64,000 nucleotides of DNA from Moringa oleifera (GCA_021397835.1 JAJFZO010000579.1:1317001-1381000); one strand, 5' to 3'. Numbered from the stretch's first letter, positions 26,616-40,171 are shown. Notes: generated from the sequence alone by a model not told the origin. Numbers and translations are program-made.

Positions 26616-28420
26616 GATCGAAGAAGAAGGAGAACACCAGTAAGAGAGACAGTGAGGGTTTAGGGTTTTTGTTGCTGAGGATTCAACAGTAATTCCCCTA
26701 TCCCGGTTCACTGATGATCTACTGAATTAAAAAGGGAACTACAAATATAATACGACTGAGGACGGTGGCTTGTGAGTTGTGACAGAACACAAATGCAGCA
26801 GCGAGAGCCCTGGGGGCTCAGAGTTGCAGAGGGAGGGAAACTTCTCTCTGATTTTGCATTTTCCAACATTGGCGAAGTGCGCATCGTTTTACTGCCACGT
26901 TGCTACGTGTCTTATATTTTATATTAATTTAAAATATACTGAAAATAAACAATAATGTATAGTAAAAAAAATATCAATTTTTACTTAAATATTAATTTGA
27001 AAACCAAAATTTCAATTAATTGGATTTTATATTTAAAATTTTAATTTTACTTCATTTAAATCACATCAAAATTTTAAAATTTTAAAAAATTAAAATTAAA
27101 ATTAAGTTATATATTTTAATATTAAATTTTGTTAAATTTAAAAAAGTATTTAAAATACAATCACAAAAATTTTTAAATTTTAAATAACTCAAGATATATT
27201 AAAATTTTTTATTAAAAAATATTTCATATATTTTTAATTAAAAAATTAGGTCAAAATAAAATATATAATTTATTTAAATTATTTTGAATATTTAATTATC
27301 ATATATTATTATTTTTTAAATATATTTAAATTAAAATATAATTAAATTAAAAATAAAAATTATATAAAATAATATTTATTTTATATTATCAACTAAATTT
27401 TTATATTAAAAAATAAAAAATTGAATTTATTAATTTAGTTTAAATTAAATCTTAATTTAAATGATTATAAAAATTTTAAAATATTTTTGTTATTGAAGTA
27501 TCTCGAATTGACTTAAATAAATTTTTTATTTTATTTTAAATTTATTTTTTAAATTTAAATAATTTTATTTTAAATTTATTTTTTAAATTTAAATAATTTT
27601 ATATTAAATTTATTTTTATATTTTTAAAATTTTTTTGATAATGTAACTTTTGAAAAATATATTTTTAATTTTTAAAATTTTTATAATTTTTAATAATGAT
27701 AATTTGAATATTTTTTATCTAAAAAATTTTAAGTTAAAGTTTATTGTATAAAATCTTTAATTTTAATTTTTTAATAAAATTTAATTTAATCTAAGTTGAT
27801 ATATTTTAATTTAATTCGTAATTTTTTAAACATGATTAACATCTTTCGATAAATATTAAAATTTTATAAAATTTTATTTTAAATTAAATTAAAATTCTAT
27901 ATAAAAAATTAAATCAATTAAATATTTCATATCTAAACAATTATTTTAATAAAATTTAAATTTTGTGTATTTACTATACAAAATTATCAGTAAGTCATTG
28001 TTATTATTAATTTTATAATAAATATAAGCTAGAAATTTTCTTTTATTTTATAGGCTTTTTCTCCCATTTTCCAATTCTTTTTCAATTATTTTCTTCAGAA
28101 GCCACTCTGAGCGCTGTGAGTGCAGCAAAACGTCGCGTACGGGCGTCCATCTAGCGCTACGCGTGGTGGGCGCACGAACTTAACCTACACCCCTGCGCAC
28201 TTCTGTCACCTCAATCAGATGCATATAACACGCAGACCATTCGCTCTGCTTTCCCTGGCCTTTCAAACTCACTATTTCTCTTTCTCTCTCTTTTCTCAGG
28301 GTATCACTGGCTGTCTATCTGTCACTCTGCTCTGCAGATTTTCTCCTATTTCTTTATTTTATGCATTTTTACATTATGAACTGAAACGTTAGTTACTTTG
28401 TCTCCTTATTTGGCAGTTTC
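26616..28420. promoter_or_regulatory. bidirectional promoter region between NUP96 and RAE1
   Basis: The two start codons lie 1805 bp apart in head-to-head orientation. The NUP96 side (26616-26880) and the RAE1 side (28080-28420) are of mixed composition and probably hold the leaders, while 26900-28060 is an extreme AT tract with a 34-bp period repeat near 27530-27600. On the RAE1 side GCATATAACACG at 28220-28231 is TATA-like, and the GGCAG just before the ATG could be a 5'-UTR intron acceptor. Confidence 0.5.
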
Positions 28421-31400
28421 ATGGCTACTTTTGGTAGTGCAGCTGCGAATCCAAACCCTAATAAATCCTTTGAGGTACTGCTTTTCTTCACTATACTTGA
28501 ATTTTATCGCTGGGAATTTGGTTTTTCGGTGTGAACCCAAGTTTTAATTGTAAATTTATGTTTTGATTTTCTCTCTTCTTGATTGTCTGTGGAAATTAGT
28601 ATGTTTTTATGCTCTTTTCGATTTTGTGAAGAATGAATAATTGCCTGACTGTTGGTGTTGGACTTCAAGTGTTCTGAGTATCATAGTTATTCTGATGGTA
28701 AGGGAGGAGAAATACTTTCATTAAGATGCATTTGAGGCCTGAATTGAATTAAGGCTGCTTTTATGAATGTACTCTGGACCTCATTGTTGTTTTTGCTGGC
28801 CGTTCTTTATCCTTCTTTTTATAATGATCTTAAATAGTTGAACAAGAGCTTGATTTCTTGTCAAATAAATGTTCATTACTGCTATTCGGTGTGATGGCTT
28901 GTTTGCTGGTGGATTTAGTTTCATATTGCTGATTTTGGAGCTTGCTTGATTTTTTTTTTTCCATAGCTTTTTGTGAACAAGGATTCATGTTAATTACTTT
29001 ATTGTAGGTGACTCCAGCTCCTGGTGATTCTGTTTCAAGTCTTAGTTTCAGTCCTAAGGCCAATTTCCTGGTTGCAACATCATGGGATAATCAGGTGCAT
29101 TTCATTCTATTTCTCTCTACTGTCCATAAGGTTCTTCATGTGAAAGCAATTGTTGTTTAAGTTTTGAAAAAGTGGCTGGTCCTATTGCAACTACGAGGTG
29201 AGATGCTATTTCAATAAGACTTGAAAATTTGTAGTTGAAACTTGAATTTTCTCCTCTCTCAAGAAGCGAAAGTGTAAAGTTGGGGTATCTTTTTTTGTCT
29301 CCTCAGCTCTGTCTCCTTCACATCCTTCCTCATTAGTTTGTTTTAGTTTCTTGCCTTTTGTTCCCCTTGCTGCATTCTTGCTTTTTGATGGGTGATATTA
29401 ACAAGTTGTTGCTTGTTTGAATAATTTTGCAGGTGAGGTGTTGGGAAATATCCCGAAATGGGGCTGCTGTAGCCAGTACACCCAAGGCATCAATATCTCA
29501 TGATCAGCCGGTAATAGATTATATTATATAGATTTGGGACACCACTCTTTTGCTTCACGGTTTATAGTGGAAGTAAGTAAAATTTTCCTTCCCGTTCCAC
29601 TTTCCTTTTGTGTGTCAAAGGTTTTGTGCTCTTCTTGGAAAGATGATGGAACAACTGTCTTTACTGGGGGCTGTGACAAGCAAGTGAAGATGTGGCCTTT
29701 ACTGTCTGGTGGTCAACCTGTGACTGTTGCCATGCATGACGCACCAATTAAAGAGATTGCTTGGATCCCAGAGATGAACCTCCTCGTAACAGGAAGCTGG
29801 GATAAGACTCTGAAGTAGCTACTTCTTCCTTCTTTATTTAAATGTCGACAAATCTAAATGATTGGTTTGCTTCCAAGTTTAGAAGTCCATGTCGGTGCAC
29901 TCGTTCAATCCCTATTATCTTATACTACCAAAAAAGAAGATTGAATGGGTGCAAGGACATGGACTTCTAAACTATTGGCACCTTATGGCATGAGTTTTGT
30001 GGATGTTCTTTTTTCCTTTAGCAAGAAGATTCTTTAAGGTGAAATATCACAAGTTACACCTCCCTGTATCCTTCTTATTTCCAGTGTCTCCAATTACAAA
30101 ATGCATTTGAACCTAAGGAACTCTGTGAATGCCTCCTGCAATATTAAAGGGCACTGTTTAAACTCAAGTTTTTAGTTTGATATTAATTATTCTTATGGTA
30201 AAATTTCAGTTTTGCGAGTTGATACTGGCTTCTTTCTAAATTAAGGCTTCTCTTTAAGTTTCTAGCTACTCCATCATCCAAGTGTTTCTTTTTTGTGGTA
30301 ACTGTCTGTGATTTTTGCAAATTGCATGCACCTTGTCTATTACTTGTGGTTATATGATATTCTTAAAAAATCTGACTTGGTTGACTTTTCTTGTTGTTGA
30401 CGACTTTCTATTGTTCTGTGACCTTTAGGTACTGGGACACAAGACAGTCAAATCCAGTGCATACACAACAGCTTCCTGAACGTTGTTATGCTCTAACTGT
30501 GAAACATCCTCTGATGGTTGTTGGTACTGCAGACAGAAATCTCATTGTCTTTAACTTGCAGAACCCTCAGGTAAGCTTTTCTGGTTATGAAGCCATCAAA
30601 TTATTATTATTATCGTTTTGAACTTCTTTTCTTTTGAAAAAGGAATCTAAATGCAGTATTTGTTGGATAATAAAGTATTGAAATTGCATTTATAGCAGTA
30701 ACTTTCTACTGCTTGAGGTTTTACAGTTATCATGAACATCTGTAAAGCAATCATTTCCATCTGTCATCCACTTATATGACAATCTTACTCATGTTAATCC
30801 CCTCTTGAATTATAATAACTCTACCAACATGGGATGCTTAACTATGTAGATCTAACATCTGTCATCCACTTATATGATAATCTTACTCATGTTAATCCCC
30901 TCTTGAATTATAATAACTCTACCAACATGGGATGCTTAACTATGTAGATCTAACATCTGTCATACTTCAGAGTTTTCTAGGTGGTAAGTGGTTTAATTTT
31001 AATGAGGAGAAATACACTGAAAGGGTGCCTTGAGGGCAATAGCTTTTATTGGAATAGTTAGTGGAATGAATAATTCTTCATTTGGTGCTGGAAACTGAGT
31101 CAATGAGCAAGCTTCTTTTATGTAATGTCATGAATATTGCGGAGGTGGAGAAATCTCTTTTCTGCTTTAAATGATGTTATATTCACGTAATCATCATAGT
31201 TGCAGCAGAAGGTTTTCTTTTGAACACATGACAACAAAATTTGCATGGCTTCTTTGTGGTACTTCTTGGTAAACTTTTTTCTGCCCGAGTTTCAAGTGCT
31301 TATTAGAGAACAATTCCTTAGCACTACAAGCTTCATGGTGGAAACTTTTATTTCTTTGGTGTGGAATAATGTAGTACTCACTTCCAGTGTTGATCATGTA

Positions 31401-34400
31401 TTTACTTAAGCTGCGGTTTTCTAAAGCCAGTGAGAGGAGAGATTGGTTTATTTTGGCTGGGATTGTTTTGACTGGAACTTGCTCAAATGATGTTGCTTGC
31501 TACCACACAAGTATTCTTTTTCCACTTATGTTGTATGAATTGCTTTGTTGGTAGTTTCGCCTTGACATTTAAACTTAAGTTTGGGCTTTCAAGGACTTGA
31601 TGTAAGAATACCCATCCATTTGAGTTGTGCTGCATATTTTGGGATGAAGTTGCCCTCTCTGAAATCTTAAGTATTGCTTTTCATCAATGGCATGTCACGT
31701 ATTTATAATGATATATAATTTGGTTTAAGAGGTGCCTAGTTTAATAATTGTGTGAGTGCAAACAATTTGACTTAAGAGACTATTTTTTTTCTAATTTCAT
31801 CACATCTTTGAGTCGTGTAATATTAATTGGTTTATTGCTAACAACAGACTGAATTCAAGAGAATTCTTTCACCACTGAAGTATCAGACAAGATGTCTTGC
31901 TGCCTTCCCTGATCAGCAAGGTTTTCTGGTATGCATTTGTTTTTATTTCCTCTTTTTCAATATTTTCTTTCCAAGTGAGATCATTTCCTGGTGTAGGTCA
32001 TAATATTAGAGCTTTCTTTTTAGTTACTTTGTTTGGTTTGTCATGTTATGCCCAATTTGGTTATGTCTCTATAAGTAAATTATGTTATACTTTTCTTCTG
32101 TGCTTTATATTAATAATTAAAGTAAGGTGAGTTCATAATCTCTCAATTTCTTTTTAATCACTAAGTTTTGATGGGATTGTGTTACTTTTGCTTGATAGGG
32201 TTAAGCCTGGCAATAGATGTCTGTAGTTCTCTTGTAGCTTTATGATGATAGACAAATGGGAAATTAAGATGAAGTGGACATGAAAGTTCCAAAAACTAAT
32301 CAGAAGTAACGTGGTCATGGCAAACACCTTTCTTCTTTTGCACTCAATTTAAAGCCATAGCCATTTTATCATATCAAATAAAGGATCTATACTTCTAATC
32401 ACATCTGTCGATCTTATCTGCCTATCTCTCTTGGGAAAAGAGTCCTTGCTCTTTTCTTTGTTTATTATAATGGGAAATTTGCTTGTATTGACTTTTCCAT
32501 TTTGTTTCCTTGCTGTTCATTGGAAGTGGATTGAATCTTTGGGTACTCTTGTGGTATGAATTGATTTTTGACATGTTAGGACCTTAGAAGTTCATAAGTT
32601 TGAAGCTGATGGCCTCTGGGCTTAATGGCATCTCTTTTTCCCATGGGAATGAGGTGGTGAGCGAAGAAGCTATTTGTCCTGTTTGGTTGCTCAAAGTTTT
32701 TGTGCCAAGGAACACTGTCACAGTCCTCTCAATGAAAAGGATGAATAGCCAAATATATTAAGAAAAAAAAAAGAAGAAATGGACATATCTTTGTCATTCT
32801 TTTCCTTGAAAAATGCATGCATGACCACTGGTGGACTCAGTATTGAGTTGAAATGTACTTAGCAGCTCATCTAGCTAGTCATAAAGGTTAAGGACTGAAC
32901 TACCGTTCATGCTAAGCATATCCATGTATGTGATGGTTTAACTGAGTCATTTGCGAGTTTTTTTTTTTTCATAATCTTCGTGTTATTAATCTTCGCTATT
33001 TTGATTAGCTTTCTTTGTATCTTTTTCCTTTTAGAGTGCTTTTATATTTTATGTCATCATTATCAATTACAACTCTTTTTAAATAGAGGCTACGTTGCTT
33101 ATGTTTTTTATTATTTACTTGTTGCTTTATTGTTTAGACCATGATGGATCAACTTATCAGGACTGTTGAATCTGGTATTATAATCTCACTAGGTTGGTTC
33201 AATAGAGGGAAGGGTTGGTGTACATCACCTAGACGATTCGCAACAAAATAAGAACTTCACCTTCAAATGCCATAGAGATGGCAATGAGATATATTCAGTC
33301 AACTCTTTGAACTTTCATCCTGTAAGTTTGTGCATGCCATTATCATTTTCATCTTATTATTTAAAATATTTTATAATTGGTTTTCATATTTGTTTTGTTT
33401 TTGGGTGCTATGTAATACTTTTGTTTTTACCAGTAGTAATTTTTGTCTGAACAAGTTGGAAATCTGTTATTTGTATTGGAAGTTTATATTTTCACCGTAA
33501 AAAGAAGGGTTATAATTAGTGATAAAAAAAAAAAGGTTATAATTAGTCAGGCCCTTAAAATGCTATATTCATATGCATCAGCTTATACGATGTAGTTTTT
33601 CTAAAGTAATTGTACCTTGTCTGTAAGGTTTTTCTGCTCTTGCTGTATGTAACTGTTCCCTCTCTGACTGCAGTTGCCTAGCAAATAGGGCCTTTGACTA
33701 ATAAAACTGGATACCATTTTAATTTATGTCTGTGAGGACTATGTAACCTTTGGTGGTTTATTTTGAAGATTCCTGTCATAAGTCAGAGCTAGTTATATGC
33801 CCACATCTCAAATCTTTTTGCTATTGAAGTAAGGGATACTATTTTCCAATTGTTCATGATCTCATATATCTGTCATTTGCTTCAGATACACCATACATTT
33901 GCTACTGCTGGATCTGATGGTGCTTTTAACTTTTGGGACAAGGATAGCAAACAGAGACTCAAGGTATTTCTAAAGTCCTTTTCAATATTGCTTTGTGCTT
34001 CATCCATACTTCTAGGCCTTGTTGTTTTTGAATTTGCATGGATTCTTCATCCAGATCTCTTCTAAAATGGAATATTGTTGATGGCTACTGTGTCTTTAAG
34101 CTTAATTTTTTGGTCTTTTTTTATAGTGTTCATGCGGCTTACTGTAGTTGGCATTAATTTTATTAAATTTTTTGCTAGCCTATGCAGTGCTGCTGAAGGT
34201 AACTAGAGAATTAGTTTAGTTTCAAGCATAAGTGTTCATTTATATAACACAAATTATTCTGAATTTCAGGCCATGTCAAGGTGCGGTCAACCCATCCCTT
34301 GCAGCACCTTCAACAATGATGGCTCAATATTTGCATACTCGGTATGTCCTAATGCTGTGTTTTTACTCAATTTCTTGCTGTTGCATCATGATACCTCGAG

Positions 34401-34958
34401 CTCTTCCCTATTGTGCTCTCTCTCTCTCTCTCTCTCTCTAACACACACATGCCTGGATATAACACAAGCATACTAAATGCCCTTTCAAACTCATGCAAAG
34501 GATTGACTGATCGACAGAGGTGCCTTTTTAACTATGAGATGCTAGAAGCCATCGAGCTCCTGCTAATCTCTGGTTAAGTGTTTATTCCTTTGGCTTTGAA
34601 GTTACAATTCACCCCTAAGATTCAAATACTCAAGTTCCAACCTTATGTAGCGATGAAGTATTTTCTTTCAGAATCAGATGCTAATCTTGATCTGGCTTCT
34701 ATTTAGGTTTGTTATGACTGGAGTAAAGGTGCAGAAAATCACAACCCATCTACAGCAAAGACCTACATCTACCTGCATTTGCCACAGGTACATGAAGGTG
34801 CATGATCATGATCATCATGCTCTTAAATTTTTTTATCTTTCCCCTGAAACACTTGAGTAGCAAATACTTTCAACTGTGGCAAACTGAGAATCTTTTCCAT
34901 AATGCAGGAGTCCGAGGTTAAAGGCAAGCCACGTGTTGGAACCAGTGGTAGAAAATGA
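28421..34958 (+). CDS. RAE1: mRNA export factor RAE1 (WD40 beta-propeller)
   Basis: Exons: 28421-28474, 29008-29094, 29433-29510, 29621-29814, 30429-30570, 31848-31928, 33193-33321, 33886-33963, 34270-34341, 34707-34787, 34908-34958. All junctions are GT-AG and the frame closes at 1047 nt, 348 residues, the usual plant RAE1 length. WD-type blades are visible: FLVATSWDNQVRCWE, FTGGCDKQVKMWP, LVTGSWDKTLKYWDTR, VVGTADRNLIVFNL, and TFATAGSDGAFNFWDK near residue 260. The C-terminus ends KPRVGTSGRK. Family knowledge: RAE1 (Gle2) is a propeller bound to NUP98 at the pore and helps mRNA leave the nucleus; it should not be confused with the Arabidopsis F-box protein also called RAE1. Intron 4 carries a miRNA-like foldback, intron 5 a 98-bp tandem duplication, intron 9 a CT microsatellite. 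Upstream neighbour NUP96 is divergent. Confidence 0.97.
29878..29971 (+). ncRNA. miRNA-like foldback in RAE1 intron 4 (candidate)
   Basis: Arms 29878-29910 and 29939-29971 are each 33 nt. Folded together, 29 positions are Watson-Crick, two are G-U and two are mismatched, with a 28-nt loop. The first 16 bases, TTTAGAAGTCCATGTC, pair perfectly with the end of the other arm. Flanking CCAA/TTGG extends the stem after a 2-nt bulge. The shape suits a plant miRNA precursor, but a short foldback transposon would look the same, and I do not recognise a known miRNA in either arm. Confidence 0.4.
30758..30963 (+). repeat. 98-bp tandem duplication in RAE1 intron 5
   Basis: Copy 1 is 30758-30855 and copy 2 is 30856-30953, differing at one position that I can see (TATATGACAATC versus TATATGATAATC). 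A 10-bp start of a third copy (CATCTGTCAT) follows at 30954-30963. The near-identity implies a recent event. Confidence 0.93.
34416..34439. repeat. (CT)n microsatellite in RAE1 intron 9
   Basis: About 12 CT units in the intron, followed by a short AC run (ACACACACA). Confidence 0.9.
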
Positions 34959-37900
34959 AGTAGCTTGTCACCAAAGCTGTGGATACTGACGAAAGTGCTA
35001 CTAATTATTTTAGGAGAGTTATTTTCAATTAGTTTTATGATAGTTCGTGTGCTGTTGTATGCTGAGGTTGATTCCTAGGTTATAAATACATACCAAAAGA
35101 TGATTAGATTTACTGGATACTTAGACATGCATGAGGAGCAGAGTGCTGAAAATATGACCAAATTTGGGTCCAAGTAGCTTTCCCTTTAAGTTACTTGAAC
35201 ATAAAAGCCCAAGAAACAACTGTCATTTCAAGTGTCAAAGGTAAGCAATGAAGTATTTTGTCTTTTTTGTTGGGTTCAAAGAAAAAGTTGTTTGAAAGCA
35301 ATTTCTATGGTTTTGTTGAAATTTTAGGCAAATTTTAGGCAAACCCCTTCTCCAGTCTTGTTTCTTCCCCCTTCCTCTCTACGTTCAACTATGATCATCA
35401 TAGAATTCGTCTTTGAGTGTAATATGAAAAATATAGTAATAATTACAAGCCTACAAAGAAGATGGTTGGTATGAATCATTTGTTTCGGGTTTTCATGATA
35501 TTGGTTTTTGTAGCCAATAAGGAATTGTATAATCATGCTCATGGAAGTCACTACCTTTGGTCTTTCTTTTTATCTTAATTTGGTCTTTATTTTATCTTAT
35601 TTTGTTTGTTTTAAAAACAACAAAATATCATTTCTTTGTAACCTTTCTTGCTTGGCCCATAGGCTTCTAATTCCTTTTACATACTAAAGGATTTTATCAT
35701 CTTTTGCTAACATCTATCTCAAGGCAGAAACTAGTTCTTACAAGCATTTACAATCCACAAATATCAGTTCTACTAAGAAAGATAAAAATTTTAATACTGA
35801 TTTGAGTTTATAATGAACTGTTTGGTAAGAAATTTAAAATATATTTGTATAATTTACAATAATAATATAAAAATAAAGATAATTAACCATTAATTTCATA
35901 AAGCTGTCAAATATTATGATTTTTTTAAAAAATTCAATGTAACTTAACTCAGGTCACAGAAGGATTTTCATCCACTAATGAAGCCTTCAAAATTGACAAA
36001 TAATTCTTCATTATATAAGCAATAAGGATGACTATATAAGTAATAATCAACAAGGTTTAGCTGGAGGCATTTGATATCAAGTTTGCCAATTATTCAAATT
36101 TATCAATGGGTCCACTAATTATATAACTTTATATATTGTTAGCATGGAGGACTACAAGTTTGTAGTGCATCACAGAAAGGATCTCAATTCCTTGAGTAAC
36201 GATCAAGAAAAGAACACAAACATAATGTCGCCAAAAAAAGAAAAAAGGATGTCTTCTCCATAGAAAAAATTTGCCTTTTGTTCTTGGACTTATCTATGAT
36301 TATCACAGCATGCGCTATCTTACCTTTTCCTCCGAGCCGCAAATTAATATCTTTTGGCTCTTTATTTCTCTTTTCCAAATATTTTTAACTCTTTTTTAGA
36401 GAAATATTCGCTTAGATAACGATTCATGGTTCGTTGCATGGTTCATTCTTCTTTTTGGTTAAAGATGTTCTTGTTGGGTTGTTTGATTTTGTTCCTTCAA
36501 CATGCAACCAAAAAGCTCACTTAGCTGACTAACAACATCAACTTGTCCCTTCCGTGTTGTAGATTTTGAGTGTAAGTAGAACCGGCATTGGACTATTCTT
36601 TCGACTTTGTGTAAGATTCACTCTAATTTTCTTCAACCAAAGCGTGGCATTTTCTTTGCCTATTGTTATTTAATCCAAATTCTCAAAAGCATTTGCCATA
36701 GACAAGGTTTTCAAATCACTAGATTGCATAAGCTTTCGGAAATCAAGGCTCTCTTTATCCATGATCTTTTCTATGTTCAATTCCATTCACTCGAATCCAA
36801 ATGGTTATCATTTTGCTTAAAAATTCATGGATTTTATACAATAGAGAAATTCATAAAAAACGGATCTGAGTATTAATTATCTATTTAAAAAATTTGAATT
36901 TAAACTCTATTAAAGAATACATATTTAAAGTTATCTCAAACTTATTTAAAAAATTAATTTTAATATCCAAATTTGTCTCAAATTCATTTATAATTAACAT
37001 GTACATTATCTAAATCCGACTAAATCCGTGTTATATAAATATATTTCATAAGTTTTAACAAGTAAACAATACTTTATCTTTTAAATAATCATTTACCAAC
37101 AGTTTTTTGCAATTAAATTTTAATACAAATAAATAGATGAAAATAAAAATAAAAAATTACATAATTTTTTACTATTAAAATAAAAATTTTAAAATTAAAA
37201 ATTAAAAATTTAACATATTAATTTGATTATATAAACTAATTTAAGTTACAAATATACGAAGTTTTAAACAATAAATAATGATGCATGGCTTACTTATTCC
37301 CCATGCTTGAAACCCTATTTTCGTGACAAAGAGCCATCTACATTAACTAATTTTTCAAGCCATTTTTATGCTTTTTAGGCACGGCTGACCTCACCATAAC
37401 TAAATGCTTGGTTTCATATCTAGGAAATCATGGGTAGATTACAAAAACATTTTTTAATTTATCAATTTAACAAAAATTAAGATTTTTTATTGATTTGAAT
37501 TGTGTTAATTTTTAATAACGATATGATGTGTAGTGATTTAATAAAATTAATTATTTATGTTTTTTATTATTTTATTTTTAAATAATACTATAAATTATTA
37601 AAATATTTTCATAATTCTTTATTTAAAAACTTATTATAAAATTCATATCAACATAAAATTTTAATCAAAGTTAGTAAACATTTTGCATGCCCCATCAAAG
37701 CAACGAAGAATCCTTATCAATGGTCCTAAACCATGTAAGCTCACATTCCTACCCTTTGGTAGTTCCAAAGAGACATGACGTAGTCTCATGTCTATAGCCC
37801 ATCAACTCAAAATCATCAATCCAACATGTATTTTGGTATCTATTGGCCACTTTTTGATGCTTTGATCCATTTAATGGCAATACCATACGGCAAAAATGGC

Positions 37901-40100
37901 AAGGGAACATGTGACGAATGACCTAATCATGGCCTAAGTTGAGGGAACAAAATCATGATGACGTGTGTTCTGCAAGGAGAATGATTCTTCTTAGCCAATA
38001 AGCTAGTTTTTGTTTTAAAAAAAAAAAAACAGTAAAAACCTAATATTAAAGCAGACTGGATTTATTATGTGATGTTTTATTAAGCTATAAATGAACATAA
38101 AATCTCGTAATGTAATTAGAACATCGTTGATTTGAGTAAAAAAAACAAAGAGATAGAGATTGTGTTTGCTGATGTAAAATATTTTAAATTTTTTAAAAAT
38201 AGAAAATATTTGTATAATTTATTGTATTAATGTAAAAAAAATTAAAAATATCTTCACTAATACCAATTAATTTTTTTAAATGGTCATATGTCAACATCTT
38301 TTTAAAAAATCAATATCACTCAATTTTTAAAAAAAAATTATAAAAAATAGATTATTCTATTTTCAAATGAAAATTTTGAACTTGCTCCAACTAAATGCAT
38401 ATGCCTTAAAATTTATTCTCACTAACCAATTTTGCTTTCATTTTAAAATAGACAAAAAAAATATATCAAATCAATTATTTTTTTAGGTATCATTTCTGAT
38501 GACATATTTTTATAAAATTAAGAAATTTTTTTGATTTTATAATTATTTTTAAAAAATTATAATAAATACACTATATGTATCAAGAAGATCTGATATTTAT
38601 AAAATATAAAAAAAATATTTTAATCAATGATTAATCTTAAATACCCAAAAAATCGAGACATAAAGCCATATTCCTATTAGCAAAATACTTGCACCGGAAA
38701 AAGAGCCGAAGGAGCAAAATGGTGCATATTTGGTGTCAACATCTATTTCACAATCATGGATTCTCTTAGGCAAGAAAAAAGAAAAGGAAAAATGGTCAAA
38801 AATAGCAGCTAGTAGCCTACAAGCCTCCTTTTAAATAGGAAAATGTGAAGGCATGGGCTTCAAAACTTGGGGCTGGGGGCTCTCTTCTTCCTTCACATTT
38901 GTGGCATATGGGTAGGTCTCCTATGGTATACGTGACGTGAGCCACGTACCTTTGTCCACTAATACGCATCCATATCGTGCATAAAACGACAATTTATATG
39001 TAGTCATCTAGTATTACCTGCCCTTTAGTAGAAACCTCCCTATTAGATATGCAAATCTTGCTTCTCCTTTTGGCTCTTAGCAACTTAGCATAGTTATCTA
39101 TATAATATGGTCTAATAATTTAGGCAGGATTTTTCCAAATTAGGGATCTAGTTAACAATAATACCCAAATACATTGTTGCATTTCATCACAATAAAACCT
39201 CACGATTAAGGTCTCACATAAATTCAGAATAATTTTTTAAAAATAAATTAACATTTTTAATTTCAATTGTATTGATTTTCAGATAGATATTGACACATGA
39301 TAATTTAACAACGTAAGTTCATATAAGCAAAGCATCATTTTTTTAAATATGTTATCGATAAAATAAAATCATATGATTACAGAAAAAAATATTATAAAGT
39401 CTCAATAAGATTAATTTTAATATCCATATTAGTACTGTTCTAATAAATCATGATGTAGAAGTTTCCTGTTAGATCTCATTAGAGTATAAATTCATGATCA
39501 TTTTCATAAGACGTTTTTTTGAAAATACGATTTGAATAAGATAAAACCATACGATCACAATCAAAATAAATAATATGTCACTAAATCTTTATAAGGATCT
39601 AGATCCTCGGCTCTGTTGATATTTTTTTTAAAAAATTATGACATCTAATAACTTAATATAATTAATATTAATATTAATATTTAATTTCTTATAATACTAT
39701 TATAGATTATAAAAATATTTTTTAAATTTTACACCAAAAGTTTGATCAATAAAAAGTTATTATCTTTTAATACTTCAAACATCAATATTTATTTTTATTT
39801 TTTATATTAATGAACATATATGATGAAAATATTGATATGGATGAATATGCTGTCATTCATTAGGGTTTGGGTATAAGCCAAATGAGTGAGACAATTAGAA
39901 TGATGGGTGTTGAATTAAAGCATATAGCAACCATGTAAAAAGGGCTAATGAAAGTAACAAGTGAACAAAAACCAGGCCATGTAAAAAGGAGATCAAGCAA
40001 AAGACAGAAAGATATAGAAGGAAGAAGAAGACGAAACGCGTCAAGAAAATAACCCATACTGGGTCCCAATTGTACATAAATTGATAGCTAGAAGGCCGCA
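34959..40100. other. intergenic region between RAE1 and the ERF gene
   Basis: The first 200 bp or so are likely the RAE1 3' UTR. The rest is AT-rich, with no open frame resembling a protein. A stretch at 38690-39070 is less AT-rich and holds a short hairpin and a cluster of ACGT-core elements, listed separately. The AATCC/GGAT-type words around 36850-37030 resemble decayed repeat sequence. Confidence 0.55.
38929..38948. promoter_or_regulatory. ACGT-core (ABRE/G-box-like) cluster
   Basis: TACGTG at 38929-38934 and its inverted copy CACGTA at 38943-38948 flank a third ACGT core at 38935-38938. Family knowledge: bZIP factors bind ACGT cores in abscisic acid and light responses. It lies 1.3 kb upstream of the ERF start codon, so it could be a distal element of that gene; this is inference. 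Confidence 0.4.
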
Positions 40101-40108
40101 ATAAATGC

Positions 40109-40118
40109 TATATAAACC
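40109..40118 (+). promoter_or_regulatory. TATA box of the ERF gene
   Basis: TATATAAA in the context GCTATATAAACC, about 160 bp above the ATG and upstream of a (CT)n leader. Transcription would start near 40140. Confidence 0.65.
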
Positions 40119-40167
40119 TTCTGGTCTCTCCTCCTGCAATTCCTCGGTCCCTTATCAGGTCATCGGT

Positions 40168-40171
<4 letters not shown>

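Noticed and set aside
26940..28060. AT-rich tract with 34-bp period as a replication origin or matrix attachment region
   Set aside because: Similar tracts occur in every spacer of this window, so nothing specific supports it.
36607..36876. 89-residue plus-strand frame in the RAE1-ERF spacer
   Set aside because: No family likeness and no splice context; probably chance.
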